From positions 19,983 to 83,982 of the forward strand of contig NZ_JAGOGJ010000012.1 in the NCBI RefSeq assembly GCF_017996735.1: DNA of 64,000 nt, read 5' to 3'. The notes under the pieces are model-generated. The model did no database searches, was not told the DNA's origin, and saw only the letters and a program-made list of their open reading frames with translations. This document shows, piece after piece, positions 8,298 to 19,900 of the stretch. Positions within the stretch are counted from its first letter, which is position 1. Each line of letters begins with the position of its first letter. The position numbers and the translations under genes were made by a program. Source of the DNA: Niveispirillum sp. (lineage in GTDB: Bacteria > Pseudomonadota > Alphaproteobacteria > Azospirillales > Azospirillaceae).

Positions 8298-9865
8298 CCC
8301 ATCCCACCATCACCTTCCACGGGGCCGCCGGCGGCGTCACCGGGTCCTGTTTCCTGGTCCGGCATGCGGGCGGCGTCCTGCTGGTTGATTGCGGCATGTT
8401 CCAGGGCAGCAAAAGCGTGCAGGAACTGAATTACCGCGACTTCCCCTTTGACCCGACGGATGTGTCGGTCCTGCTGCTGACCCATGCCCATATCGACCAT
8501 AGCGGGCTGATCCCCAAACTCTACCGCCATGGCTTTGCGGGCCAGGTGGTCACCACCCGTGGCACGGCCGACCTGCTGACCTTCATGCTGCCCGACAGCG
8601 GCTTCATCCAGGAAAGCGAGGTGCGCCGCCTGAACCGCCGCAACCGGCAGCGCGGCGGGCGGGAGGTGGAACCCATCTATACCCAGGCCGATGCCGAACG
8701 GGTGCTGTCGCGCATCCGTCCCGTCGACCGCGATGTCTGGATCAATGTGGAGCCGGGCGTGCGGGCGCGGTTCTGGGATGCCGGCCATATCCTGGGCTCC
8801 GCCTCCATCGAACTGGAGATCCAGGGCGATGACGGGCCGCAGCGTATCCTGTTCTCCGGCGATATCGGGCCGGGGGACAAGCCGTTTCATGGCAATCCCG
8901 AAGGTCCGGCGCGGCCCGACTGGCTGGTGGTTGAAAGCACCTATGGCGGCCGCGACCGGCCGCTGGTGACGGCGGCCGAACGCCGCGCCCAACTGGGTGC
9001 GGAACTGAAGGAAGCGCTGGCCCTGGGCGGCCCGGTCCTGATCCCGGCCTTTGCCGTGGAGCGGACGCAGGAACTGCTCTACGACCTGGACCTGCTGTTC
9101 GATGAGGGCGTGCTGCCGACCGTGAATGTCTTCCTGGACAGCCCGCTGGCCATCCATGTCACCCGCGTCTTCGACCGTCACCTGCCGGAGATCAACACGG
9201 CCGGCACGCCGGCCCCCTTTTCCCGCCGCAACCTGCATCTGACGGAGGATGTGGAGGCCAGCAAGCGCCTGAACCGCATCACGGGAGAGGCCATCATCAT
9301 CGCCGCCAGCGGCATGTGCGAGGCCGGGCGCATTCGCCACCATCTGAAAAACAATCTCTGGCGGCAATCGGCCACGGTCCTGCTTGTGGGGTATCAGGCC
9401 CCCGCCACGCTGGGGAGGCTGTTGCAGGAAGGGGTGGCCGCCGTGCGCATCCATGGGGAGGAGGTGCAGGTCCGCGCCCGCATCCGCACCTTGGACACCT
9501 ATTCCGGTCATGCCGACCGGGGCCATTTGCTGCGCTGGACGCTGGACCGGCTGCCCGTGTCGGGCGGCATCTTTGTGGTTCATGGGGAGGAACAGGAACG
9601 CGCCACCCTGAAGGGCGGTCTGGCCGAGGCCGGCATCGACCCCGCCAAGATCCACATCCCGGCGCTGGACAGCCAGTGGCAACTGACCGGCCTTGGCGCC
9701 CGGACCGTGGAAGCCACCACGGCACCCCGCGCCGTCACCGCCGCCAGGGACTGGCACAATGACTATGCCGCCACCATGCTGGCCCTTTCGGAAAAGGTCC
9801 GCGCCGAAAAGGACGATGCGGCAAGAGAGGCGCTGCTGGCGCGGGTGAAGGCGGCGCTGGGGTAA
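8294..9865 (+). CDS. Beta-CASP metallo-beta-lactamase (RNA-processing exonuclease type)
   Basis: Probable cytosolic zinc nuclease, 523 aa. The metal-site motif HAHIDH is at residues 64-69, DAGHILGSA gives the next histidine, and FSGDIG the bridging aspartate. A beta-CASP insertion begins near VVESTYGGR, and the C-terminal RMMBL motif contains DTYSGHAD and VVHGE. This is the CPSF/Ysh1-like class of bacterial RNA exonucleases. It is translationally coupled to the phosphorylase, suggesting a role in RNA and nucleotide turnover under the same FNR-type promoter. The TAA stop is supplied by the first bases of a palindromic repeat element. True substrate unknown. Confidence 0.88.
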   Translation: MTHPTITFHGAAGGVTGSCFLVRHAGGVLLVDCGMFQGSKSVQELNYRDFPFDPTDVSVLLLTHAHIDHSGLIPKLYRHGFAGQVVTTRGTADLLTFMLPDSGFIQESEVRRLNRRNRQRGGREVEPIYTQADAERVLSRIRPVDRDVWINVEPGVRARFWDAGHILGSASIELEIQGDDGPQRILFSGDIGPGDKPFHGNPEGPARPDWLVVESTYGGRDRPLVTAAERRAQLGAELKEALALGGPVLIPAFAVERTQELLYDLDLLFDEGVLPTVNVFLDSPLAIHVTRVFDRHLPEINTAGTPAPFSRRNLHLTEDVEASKRLNRITGEAIIIAASGMCEAGRIRHHLKNNLWRQSATVLLVGYQAPATLGRLLQEGVAAVRIHGEEVQVRARIRTLDTYSGHADRGHLLRWTLDRLPVSGGIFVVHGEEQERATLKGGLAEAGIDPAKIHIPALDSQWQLTGLGARTVEATTAPRAVTAARDWHNDYAATMLALSEKVRAEKDDAAREALLARVKAALG

Positions 9866-10015
9866 TACCATCAGTCAAAATTCTTGACCGATGGTACGGC
9901 GGCGACTGCCGCCGCGCGGCCCATGCCGCGCAGCCAAAGGGCGCGGATGCGCCCGCCGGCGATTGAGGCGCACGAAAGCTTGACCATCGGTCATGGTTTC
10001 GTGCCGCTGGGGTAA
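9863..10015. repeat. Palindromic mobile element, copy 1 (inverted relative to copy 2)
   Basis: About 150 bp that reads as the reverse complement of 44741-44890 with roughly 90% identity by eye. It holds terminal hairpins (TACCATC and GATGGTA arms around a TCAAAATTCTTGA core; GCACGAAA and TTTCGTGC arms) and a GC-rich centre. Its left end TAATACCA provides the stop codon of the preceding gene. No protein is encoded; it looks like a non-autonomous repeat (MITE or REP-type). Confidence 0.8.
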
Positions 10016-10063
10016 CGGCACGCCAATGGCAGTGGCGCCAGGGTCAAACTCGTGCCATGACGA

Positions 10064-10102
10064 CCTGCCTTGATCCGGGTCTAGGGTCCGGATCAAGGCA
10101 GG
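10064..10102. terminator. Strong hairpin between convergent genes
   Basis: Perfect 15-bp stem (CCTGCCTTGATCCGG and CCGGATCAAGGCAGG) with a 9-nt loop, 10 bp past the stop of the sapC-like gene. There is no long T run, so it may act as a terminator or as an mRNA 3'-end stabiliser. Confidence 0.55.
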
Positions 10103-10111
10103 TGGCGTGGA

Positions 10112-10834
10112 TCAGCGCTTGGCGACGCGTTCGATCAGGCCGGCCCAGTTGCTGATCGAGATGAAATGGCAATAGGCCAGATGCAGCCAGCCACGCTCGC
10201 GCCAGCGCAGGAATTCCTCGGCCGGCAGGGCGTTGAAGCGGGCCTCGTCGATCACCTTGAAGCCGTTCAGGCTCAGCTTGGTGCCGTTCAGCAGGGTGAT
10301 GTCGGCCCGGTTTTCCACCAGCAGGTCGTTATCCACCAGGGCCTTCACAAAATCCGCCGTGGCGGCGTGCTGGGCCTGGAACTGGCGGCAGAATTCAAGG
10401 GCGCGGTCGGTCAGCTCCGTCGGCTTGCCATCCTTGAACAGCGGGTTGCTGTCATCCTTGACCAGGTTCGCGCTGGCATCATCCACGCACAGCGTGAACT
10501 CGCCCCGCTCCTTGTCCTCCATGAAGATGAAGGGATAGCGGCGGACATAGGCCGGCACATAGATGTCGGTTTCCCACTGGCCGTCAGCATTGACGAACAG
10601 GTTTTCCTCAGTCCGCACCCCCAGCAGCGCAAGCGGCTGCGACAGGGCTGAATCGGCGAACAGGATCGGGAAGAACTTGCACAGCAGAGTGAATTCGGTC
10701 GCGATCACCGGCACCGAATTGGTCTTGGCGGCAAAGCTGAAATTGCTGTCGCCGACAAGCGAGGTTCCGGCGTCCCGCTCCGACTGGACCGGACGGGGGC
10801 GCACATACATGATGGGCAGACTGGGATTGGTCAT
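10112..10834 (-). CDS. SapC family protein
   Basis: Protein of 240 aa matching the SapC family by the conserved start region (FAAKTNSVPVIATEF), YVRRYPFIFME and LCVDDAS segments, and the closing WRERGWLHLAYCHFISISNW motif. SapC was named from the Campylobacter S-layer region, but its biochemical role is not established. In alphaproteobacteria and gammaproteobacteria it often neighbours TonB receptor genes; here it follows the giant tpsA gene on the same strand. A 165-bp gap with a strong hairpin separates them, so co-transcription is uncertain. The start has a GAGA-type ribosome site. Confidence 0.87.
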   Translation of the reverse strand: MTNPSLPIMYVRPRPVQSERDAGTSLVGDSNFSFAAKTNSVPVIATEFTLLCKFFPILFADSALSQPLALLGVRTEENLFVNADGQWETDIYVPAYVRRYPFIFMEDKERGEFTLCVDDASANLVKDDSNPLFKDGKPTELTDRALEFCRQFQAQHAATADFVKALVDNDLLVENRADITLLNGTKLSLNGFKVIDEARFNALPAEEFLRWRERGWLHLAYCHFISISNWAGLIERVAKR

Positions 10835-10920
10835 ATTCTCAACTCTCTGTGAATCAGGGACTTGTCGAACGGGAAACCGGTTGTGCGATGTCTGCGGACT
10901 GCTAGTCGGGCACCGCCGCG

Positions 10921-10962
10921 CCAGGGCTTTCGATCCCGGCTGTACGGGATCGAAAGCCCTGG
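10921..10962. terminator. Long hairpin after tpsA
   Basis: Perfect 18-bp inverted repeat (CCAGGGCTTTCGATCCCG) around a 6-nt loop, extendable with a bulge. It lies 38 bp past the tpsA stop and 87 bp before the sapC-like start. No T run follows. Probably a terminator or processing barrier for the >20-kb tpsBA transcript. Confidence 0.55.
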
Positions 10963-10999
10963 CGACGGCACCATAGGTTGAAACCCGGCCAGGGGCAAT

Positions 11000-13900
11000 T
11001 CAGTTCCGCGGCTCCTTCTCCTGGTCCGTGGTGGAGGTGGAGGGGCTGGACGTGCCGCTGCCGCTGGTCGCCTCCCCCGGTGCCGGAGTAGTGGTGATGA
11101 CGGACGGGCTGCTGGTCCCGGTCGCACCGCTGCCGACCGACCCGCCAGAACCGAGCACTGGCGCGCCGCCGCCCGTCGTTTCCAGCACCTGCGGCGTGTT
11201 GCCGGCGCCCAGGATGGTGACGGTGGTCAGAACCTGCGGCGCCTGATAGGCCGACAGGGCGTTGGGCGTCAGCCCCGCGCTGGTGACGGTGCCGGAGAAC
11301 AGGGCCGTTGCGGTCGGCGTGCTGGGAACCGGGGTCTTGGGAACCAGCACGGAAACGACCTGCGTCACTTCCTCCACCTGGCCCCAGGGCGTGTCGTTCA
11401 TGAAGTAGGGGGCCGCACGCAGCGTGCTCCTGATCACCGTGGCGGCCTGCGCGCCGCGGCTGTTGCCGATGGTGCCGAACATGCTGGCCCTTCCGGCCGT
11501 GGGCACCGTCAGTGACAATACCTGCAGCGTCTGCGCCGGCGCACCACCGCTGACACCGATCAACAGGCCACCGGTGCCGGCCGCCAGCGTCAGGTTGGTG
11601 CTGGTTCCGGTCAGGCCCGGCAGGGTGATGGTGCCGTTGGTGCTGATCGACGCCGCGCCGGCCGGCAGTTCCGCCGGTGCCGCGAAGGTAATGTCGCCGA
11701 TCGTGACCACCACACTGGACGGCAGCAGCACCCGCGCCCCACCGGCCTGGGTGAAGCCCGTGGCCGCTTGCACGGCAGCATTGGCGGCAAAGCTGATGAC
11801 GCCCGTGCTGCTGTTGCTGGTCAGGCTGATCGCCCCGGTGGTCGCGGTGGTGGCCCCGGTGAAGCTGATATTCCCGCCCGTGGCATTCAGGCTGCCGACG
11901 GACACGGCACCGTTGAAGGCGACATTGCCGCCATTGGCCGTGACCAGGGTCAGGCTGGCCCCCCCATTGCTGTCCACCGCGCCGCCGAAGGTCAGGGACC
12001 CGGCATTGCTGTTCAGGGTGCTGGCGGCGGCCAGGGTCACCGGACCGCCATAGCTTTGCGCCCCCGTGGTGTTGATGGTGCCGCCCAGCGTCGTGCGCCC
12101 GCCGACACTCAGCGACCGCAGCGCATTGCCGGTGCCCAGATCGCCCTTGATGATGCCATCGCCGGTGATGGTCAGGGACTGGCTGCCGGCCGCGCCCTGG
12201 CCCAGGGTGACGATGCTGCCGGTCAGGACCATGTCCGATGCCAGAAGCGCGCGTTCCCCGAAGGTCTGCGCCCCGCTGGTGGTGATGGACCCGCCCGCCA
12301 GCGTCAGCGCGCCCGCCGCATCGGTGGTCAGGGTGCTGACAGTGACGGTGCCGCCGAAGCGGGTCAGGCCGGCGCTGTCCACGGTCAGGGTGAAAGCCCC
12401 GTTCACCGGACCGGCGAACAGCGCGTCGCCGCTGCCGGTAGTGATGCGGGTGGCCCCGCCCAGGGTCACGGCCCCGTTGAAACGCTGGGTCCCGCTGGTG
12501 GTGGCGCCACCGCCATTGAGACCCGCCGCGCCGTTGACATCCAGCCCGGTCAGGGCTGTACCGGCACCGATTGCGCCGGCAAAGCTGACCGGACCGGTGA
12601 CGGACAGGGCATGGGCGCCGTCGACCGTGCCGTCGAAGGTCACCGCACCGCCCGACAGGGCCGTGTCACCGGCCAGTGTCACGGCCCCGCCATAGGTCTG
12701 GGCGCCGCTGCTGGTGATGGTGGCCGCCAGGGCGCTGGTGCCGGTGATGGCGAGGCTGGACAATGCCGTCCCCGCACCCACGGCCCCCTGGATCACCGCA
12801 TTGCCCCGGATGGTCAGGGCATGGGCACCGTCCGCCCCCTGCGTCAGGGTGATGGTGCTGCCCGTCAGGGTGGTGTCGGCCGCCAGGGTCAGGCGTTCGC
12901 CAAAGCGCTGGGCGCCTGTGGTGGTGATACCGCTGCCGGCCAGCAACAGGCTGCCCGCCGCATCGGTGGTCAGCGACCCGACAGTGACGGTGCCGCCGAA
13001 GCGGGTGACGCCGGCGCTGTTGACCGTCAACCCGGCCGGGCCGGTCACCGCGCCCTGCAGATCGACCGACCCGCCCGACAGCAGGACGTCGCCGGCCAGC
13101 GTGACCGCGCCGCCATAGGTCTGGGCGCCGCTGGTGGCGATGCTGCCGCCATTCAGCGCCGTGGTGCCGTCGATGCTGAGGGTGGTGAGGGCCGTCTGTG
13201 TCCCCACCGCGCCGCCGATCACGGCATCGCCGCTGATCCCCAGGCTGAAGGCACCGTCGGCGCCCTGGGCAAGGCTGATGGTGCTGCCGGTCAACAGCAT
13301 GTTGCCGGCCAGCGTGACGGCGCCGCCGAAGCTCTGCGTGCCGCTGGTGACGATGCTGCCCCCCCGCAGCCGGCTGCTGCCCGACACGTTCAGGCTGGTC
13401 AGGGCGACGGCCGTGCCGACCGCCCCGTCGATCACGGCGTCACCCTTGATGGTCAGGGCACGGGCACCGTCGGCCCCCTGGTTCAGGGTGACAATGGTGC
13501 CGGTCAACAGGGTGTCGGCCGTCAGGGTCAGGCGCTCGCCATAGGTCTGCGCCGCCTGGGTGGTGACGCTGCCGCCGGCCAGCGACAGGCTGCCCGCCGC
13601 ATCCGTGGTCAGCGACCCCAGGCTGACGGCGCCGCCGAAGCGGGTGATGCCGGCGCTGTTGACCGTCAGGTCACCCGTACCGGTCACGGTCCCCTGGAAA
13701 TTCACCGAACCCGCCGATATCAGCGTGCTGCCATTCAGCGCCGCAGACTGCACCAGGGCCTGTGCGCCTTCCGGCGCCACCGGCCGGGCATCGTTCAGCA
13801 GCGTGTTGCCACTGACATCGATGGACGTCAGCGCCGTATCGGCCCCGAGGGCGCCGCCAAAGACGGCGTCACCGATGATGGACAGGTCGAAGGCCCCGTC

Positions 13901-16900
13901 CGCCCCCTGATTCAGGGTCACGGAGGTGCCGGACAGCGTGGTGTCGGCCGTCAGGTCCAGACGCTCGCCATAGGTCTGCGCGCCCGTGGTGGTGACCCTG
14001 CCGTTGGCCAGCGACAGGCTGCCGGCCGCATCGGTGGCCAGTGCCCCGACGCTGACGATGCCGCCGAAGCGGGTCAGGCCGGCGCTGTTCACACGCAGCG
14101 CGAAGGGGCCGGACACCGCACCCTGGAAGTCCACCGAACCGCCATCCAGCAGGCTGTCGGCCCCCAGGGTCACGGCGCCGCCAAAGCGTTGTGCGCCGCT
14201 GGTGGTGATGGTGCCGCCCGTCAGGGTGGCTGCCCCGCCGACATCCAGCCCGGTCAGGGCCGTGCCGGCACCGATGGCACCAGCAAAGGCCGCATCGCCC
14301 ACGACGGTCAGCGTGAAGGCGCCGTCGATCGCCCCGCCCACGGAAACCAACGCAGCGGTCAGCCGCGTGTCGCCCGCCAGGGTGACCGCCCCGCCATAGG
14401 TCTGTGTCCCGCTGGTGGTGACCGTCTTGCCGTCCAGCAGGGTGGTGCCGCTGACCGACAGGGTGGACAGATCGATGGCGCCGCCCAGCACGGCATTGCC
14501 GTCGATGGTCAGAGCCCGGTTGCCGGACGCGCCCTGGTCAAGGGTGATGGTGGACCCGGTCAGGATGGTGTCGACCGCCAGGTTGACAGCCTCTCCATAG
14601 GTCTGGGCACCGCTGGTGGTGATGGCGCCGCCATTGAGGTTCAAGGTGCCCGCTGCGTCGGTGACGATGGCGGCCATGTTCATGCCGGCAGCGGCGAAGC
14701 TGGTCAGCCCGCTGCTGTTGACGGTCAGGGTGCCCAGGCGGCTGTTCCCGCCGACGGCCCCGGTGAAGACAACATCCGACGCACCGGCATTGATGGTGAG
14801 ATTGGAACCGCCATCGATGGTGCCGGCAAAGCTGATCCGGCCGCCGGTGGTGGTCAGCACCTGATTGCCGTTCAGGGTCACGGCCCGGCCATAGGACTGG
14901 CCGCCGGTGGTCGTCACCGTGCCGCCGTTCAGAACGGTGCCGCCGGTCACGGTCAGGCTGGCCAGCGTCGCCCCGGCCCCGCCTTCCAGAACGGCATCGC
15001 CGGTGATGGTCAGCGCCCGGTTGCCCGTGGCCCCGTTGCGCAGGGTGACCGTGCCGCCGGTAAGGCCCGTATCGCCCGTCAGGGTCAGCAGGCCGCCGAA
15101 ATTCTGGCTGCCGCTGGTCTTCACGGTGCCGCCCAGCAGATTGGTCGTGCCGCTGATGGACAGATCGGTCAGCGCGTTGGTAGCGCCGACATTGCCGTTG
15201 ATCACGGCATTGCCATTGATGGTCAGGCTGCCCTTGCCATCGGCCCCGGCCCCCAGGGTGACGGTGGAGCCGGCCAGGGTGATGCTGGTGCCGTCAAGGC
15301 GCAGCAACTCGCCATAGGACTGGTTGCCGGTGGTGGTGACGCTGTCCGCGATCTCCACCGTGCCGCCGGCATCGGTTTCCAGCGCGCCGATGCGCACCGC
15401 CCCGCCAAAGCGGGTGACGCCGCTGCTGTTGACCCGCAGCGACCCCGGACCGTCCAGGGCGCTGCCGAAATCGACCCGGCCGCCGGCCGTCAGCACGGTA
15501 GAGGCACCGATAGTGGCGCCGCCCTGGTACTTCTGGTCGCCCGTGGTGGTGACGGAACCGCCCAGCACCGTGTTGCCGCTGACCGTCAGGCTGGCCAGGG
15601 CGGACCCGTTGCCGACGCTGGATTGCATCACCAGATCGCCCTTGATGGTCAGGGCATGGCCGCCCTGGGCGCCCTGGCCCAGGGTGATGGTGCTGCCGGC
15701 CAGGGTGGTATTGCCGCTGAGGACCAGCACCTCCCCGTAACTCTGCTCACCGACCGTGGTCATGGTCGGGCCGCCCAGATCCAGCGTGCCGGCGCTGTCG
15801 GTATGGATGGAGAAGGCGTTCACGCCGATGGCGGAAAGCCGGGTCAGACCGCTGCTGTTGATGGTCAGCGCACCCAGCGCCTGGCGGGCGCCCACGGCGC
15901 CGTTGAAGGCGACATTGCCGGCCCCGGCATTGATGGTGAGCGCCTGGGTTCCATCCAGGCTGCCATTGAAGGTGACGGCCCCGCCATTGCTGTTGACGAT
16001 GGTGGCTGCCGCCAGCGTGGTGGCGCCGTTGGCAACGAAGCCGCCGCCGGCGGTGAAGCTGCCGGACAGGGTGGTGGCGTCGTTATAGGTCTGCATCCCG
16101 CTGGTATCGACACCGGCAAAGCTGCTGCTGCCGCCGCTGTCGGTGGTCAGGCTGGCCAGGGCCGTGCCGGTGCCCAGTGCCGCGGTGACCGTGACGGTCC
16201 CGCTGCTGTTCAGCGCCAGTGCCTGATCGCCATTGATGCCGGCCCCGATATCGATGCTGCCGGCGGTGATGGTGGTGGCCCCCGTCAGCGTGACGGGGGC
16301 GGTCAGGGTGAAGCTGCCGGCGCTGTAGGTGCCGTTCAGGCTGCCCGCGCCACCCGCCAGGTTCTGTGCGCCGCTGGTGGTGATGGACAGGAAGTTGATG
16401 GTCCCGCCGCCATCGGTGGACAGGCTGGCCAGGGCCGTGCCGGCGCCGATGGCCGTTTTCGCGGTGATCGTGCCGCCGCTGCTCAGCGCCAGGGTCCGGG
16501 CGCCGTTGACGGCCGCATCGAAAGTGATGTTCCCGCTGCCGCTGGTGATGCGGGTATCACCAGCCAGGGTCAGCGTGCCCTTGGTCAGGAACGAACCGCC
16601 AGCGGTGCTGTAGGTGCCGTTGAGGGTGGCATCGTCACCATAGGTCTGATCGCCGCTGGTGCTGACCGACAGGGCGGTGGTGGTGCCGCCGGCATCGGTG
16701 GTCAGGCTGGACAGCGCACCGGCGCCGCCGACCGTGCCCGTCAGCCGGGTGGCCCCGCTGCTTTCCAGCCGCAGGCCATGACCGCCATCGACCGTACCGC
16801 CGAAGGTGATGCCGCCCCCGCCGGTGGCAACCAGGGCATCGCCGGCCAGGGTGGCCGCACCCTTGGCGTTGAACTCGGCGTTGCTGGTGCGGTAGGTGCC

Positions 16901-19900
16901 GTTCAGGGTGACGGCGTCGTTATAGGTCTGGGCACCGCTGGTGGTGACATCGACCAGCGATGTGCTGCCCGGCCCGTCGGTGGTCAGGCTGGTCAGGGCA
17001 TTTCTGCTGCCGACCGACCTGGACAGGGTGGTCGTGCCACCGCTGTTCAGCACCAGCGCGCTGCCGCCATCCACCGTGCCGCCAAAGCCGATGGCGCCGC
17101 TGCCGGTGGATACGGTCGTGTCGGACACCAGGGTGACGGCACCGTTGAAGGTGGCGGCACCGTTGCCCGTGCTGGTGTAATTGCCGCCGATGGTGGCGTT
17201 GTCCTGGATGGTGATGCGGCCGGTGGTGGTGACATCCTGCAAAGTGCTGGTGCCGCCCGCATCGGTGACCAGGCTGGCCAGGGCAGAACTACCGCCGACC
17301 GTGGCGGCGAAGCTGGTCGCCCCCTGGCTGTTGGCCTCCAGCGCGAAGCCGCCATTCACGGCGCCCTGGAAGTTGATCGCCCCGCTTCCGGCATTGATCG
17401 TGCTGTCGCCGCCCAATGTTGCCGAGGTCGCGGCCGTGAAGGCGCCGTTGCGGGTGTTGTAGACACCGCTCAGCGTCACCGCATCGTTGAAGGTCTGGGT
17501 ACCATCGGTGCTGATCGACCTGACGCTGCTGGTGCCGCCGGCATCGGTGATGAGCTGGGCCAGGGCCTGAACGTTGCCGACATCGCCCAACAGCTTCGTG
17601 GCGCCGCTGCTGTTCAGTTCCAGGGCGTACGCGCCGTTGATGGAGCCGTCGACGGTGATGTCGGCGGTGCCGGTATTGACCGAGCTGTTTCCGGCCAGGG
17701 TCACCGAGCTGGCGAAACTGATGGCGCTGTTGTTCGTGGTCAGCGCGCCGTCGATCGTGGCGGCATCGCCATAGATCTGGCTGCCGGTGGTGGTGACGGT
17801 GACGACGCTGATGCTGCCGCCAGCATTGCTGGTCAGGCTGGTCAGGGCATCGCCGCCACCGATGACGCCGGAGACGCTGGCCGCCCCGCTGCTGTTCAGC
17901 GTCAGGGAATAACCGCCATCGATGCTGCTGCCGAAACGGATGGCCCCGCTGCCGCTGCTGACAATGGTGTTGGCCAGCAGGGTGACCGGGCCGCTGAAGG
18001 TCACGGTGCCGTTGCCGGAACTGTAGGTGCCGCCGATGGTGGCCGTCTCGCCATAGGACTGGGCACCATTGGTGGTGACATTCGCCAGGGCCACGGTGCC
18101 GCCGGCATCCGTCGTCACACCCGCCAGGGCCGTCGTGCCGCCGACATCCGCCGCGAAGCGGGTGGCGCCGCTGCTGTTGACCGTCAACGCATGGGCACCG
18201 TTTACCGTATCCTTGAAATCGACCGCGCCGGTCCCGGTGCGGATGATCGCGTCACCGGCCAGGGTCACCGTCTTTTCGGCGGTGAACTGGCTGTTGACGG
18301 TGGCATAGGTGCCGTTCAGCGTGACGGCGTCGTTGAAGGTCTGCACGCCGCTGGTGGCGACGGACCGGAAGCTGCTGGTGCCGCCGGTATCGGTGACCAG
18401 GCTGGTCAGCGCCGTGGTGCCGCCCAGATCGGCGCTGACAATGGTGGCGCCGCTGCTGTTCAGGGCCAGGGTCTGCGCGCCGTTGACGGCACCGCTGATG
18501 GTGATGCTGGCCGCATCGATGGTGGTGGCCCCCGTCAAGGTCACCGGAGCGGAAAGGGTGAAGGCCCCGCCCGCCTGATAGGTGCCGACCAGCGAACCGC
18601 CACTGCCGCCGATGGTCTGTGCCCCCGTGGTGGTGACGGACAGCAGATTGACGGCCCCGTTGGCATCGGTGGTGAGGCTGGTCAACGCCGTGACACCGCC
18701 AACCACGCCCGCGACATCGGTGGTGCCGCTGCTGTTCAGGGTCAGGGCGCGGGCCCCGTCCACCGTGCTGGACAGGGTGATATTGCCGGTCCCGCTGTCG
18801 ATGGTGCTGTCGGTGACCAAGGTCAGGGCCCCGACGATGGTGATATTGCCGGTGGACGCCGTCAGGCTGCCACCCGCCAGGGAGATTTCGTCGTTATAGG
18901 TCTGGTTGCCGGTGGTGGTGATGGCCTTGTTCAGTTCCGTGTTGCCGACGGCATCACTGGTCAGGCTGGCCAGCGCCGTGGTGCCGCCCACGATCCCGTC
19001 GAAACGGGTCGTGCCGCCGCTATTCACCGTCAGGGCGAAGGCGCCATTGATGGTGCTGGCGAAATCAATGTCGCCGGTGCCGGCCGACACGCTGGTATCG
19101 GCGGTCAGGGTCACCGCCCCGTTGGCGGTGAAGGCGCCACTGCCGGTCATATAGGTGCCGGCCAGGCTCACCGCGTCATTGTAGGTCTGCGCCCCGTTGG
19201 TAGCGACATTGGCCAGCACGCTGCTGCCGCCGGCATTGGTGGTCAGGCTGGTTAGAGCCGTGGTGCCACCCACGGCGCCGGACAGCGTGGTCACCCCGCT
19301 GCTGTTCAACACCAGGGCCTGCGCCCCGTCCACCGTGCCGGACAGGGTGATCGCGCCGGTGCCGGTGGTGATGGTGGCATCCGCCGCCAGATTGGTGGCG
19401 CCGGCGATGGTGAACAGGCTGTTGCTGGTGGCGTAGGTGGCGCCGTTCAGCGTGACCGCGTCATTATAGGTCTGCGCCCCGCTGGTGGTGACGTTGGCCA
19501 GCGCGGTAGTGCCGCCCGCATCGGTGGTCAGGCTGGTCAGGGCCGTGGTGCCGCCCACGGCGCCGGTGATGGCGGTGGCGCCGCTGCTGTTCAGCGTCAG
19601 GCTGCGCGCCCCATTCACCGCACCGGACAGGGTGATGGCACCGGCGCCGGCATTGACGGTGACGTTCGTCCCCAGGGTCGTGGTGCCGCCGATGGTGAAG
19701 GCGCCGCCATTGGTCGTCAGGGTGCCGCCATTCAGCGTCACATCCTCGCCATAGGATTGGGCGCCGTTGGTGGTGACATTGGCCGACAGCGTCAGGGTGC
19801 CGCCGGCATTGGTGGTGACGCTGGCCAGCGCGGTGGTGCCGCCGATGACGCCGCTGACGGCCGTGGCGCCGCTGCTGTTCAGCGTCAGCGCATGGGCGCC

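Noticed and set aside
11768..19255. Very long plus-strand open frame opposite tpsA
   Set aside because: Its protein is Gly/Gln/Ala/Asp-rich with no fold or motif, and it mirrors the repeats of the antisense gene. It arises from GC-rich codon bias on the other strand.
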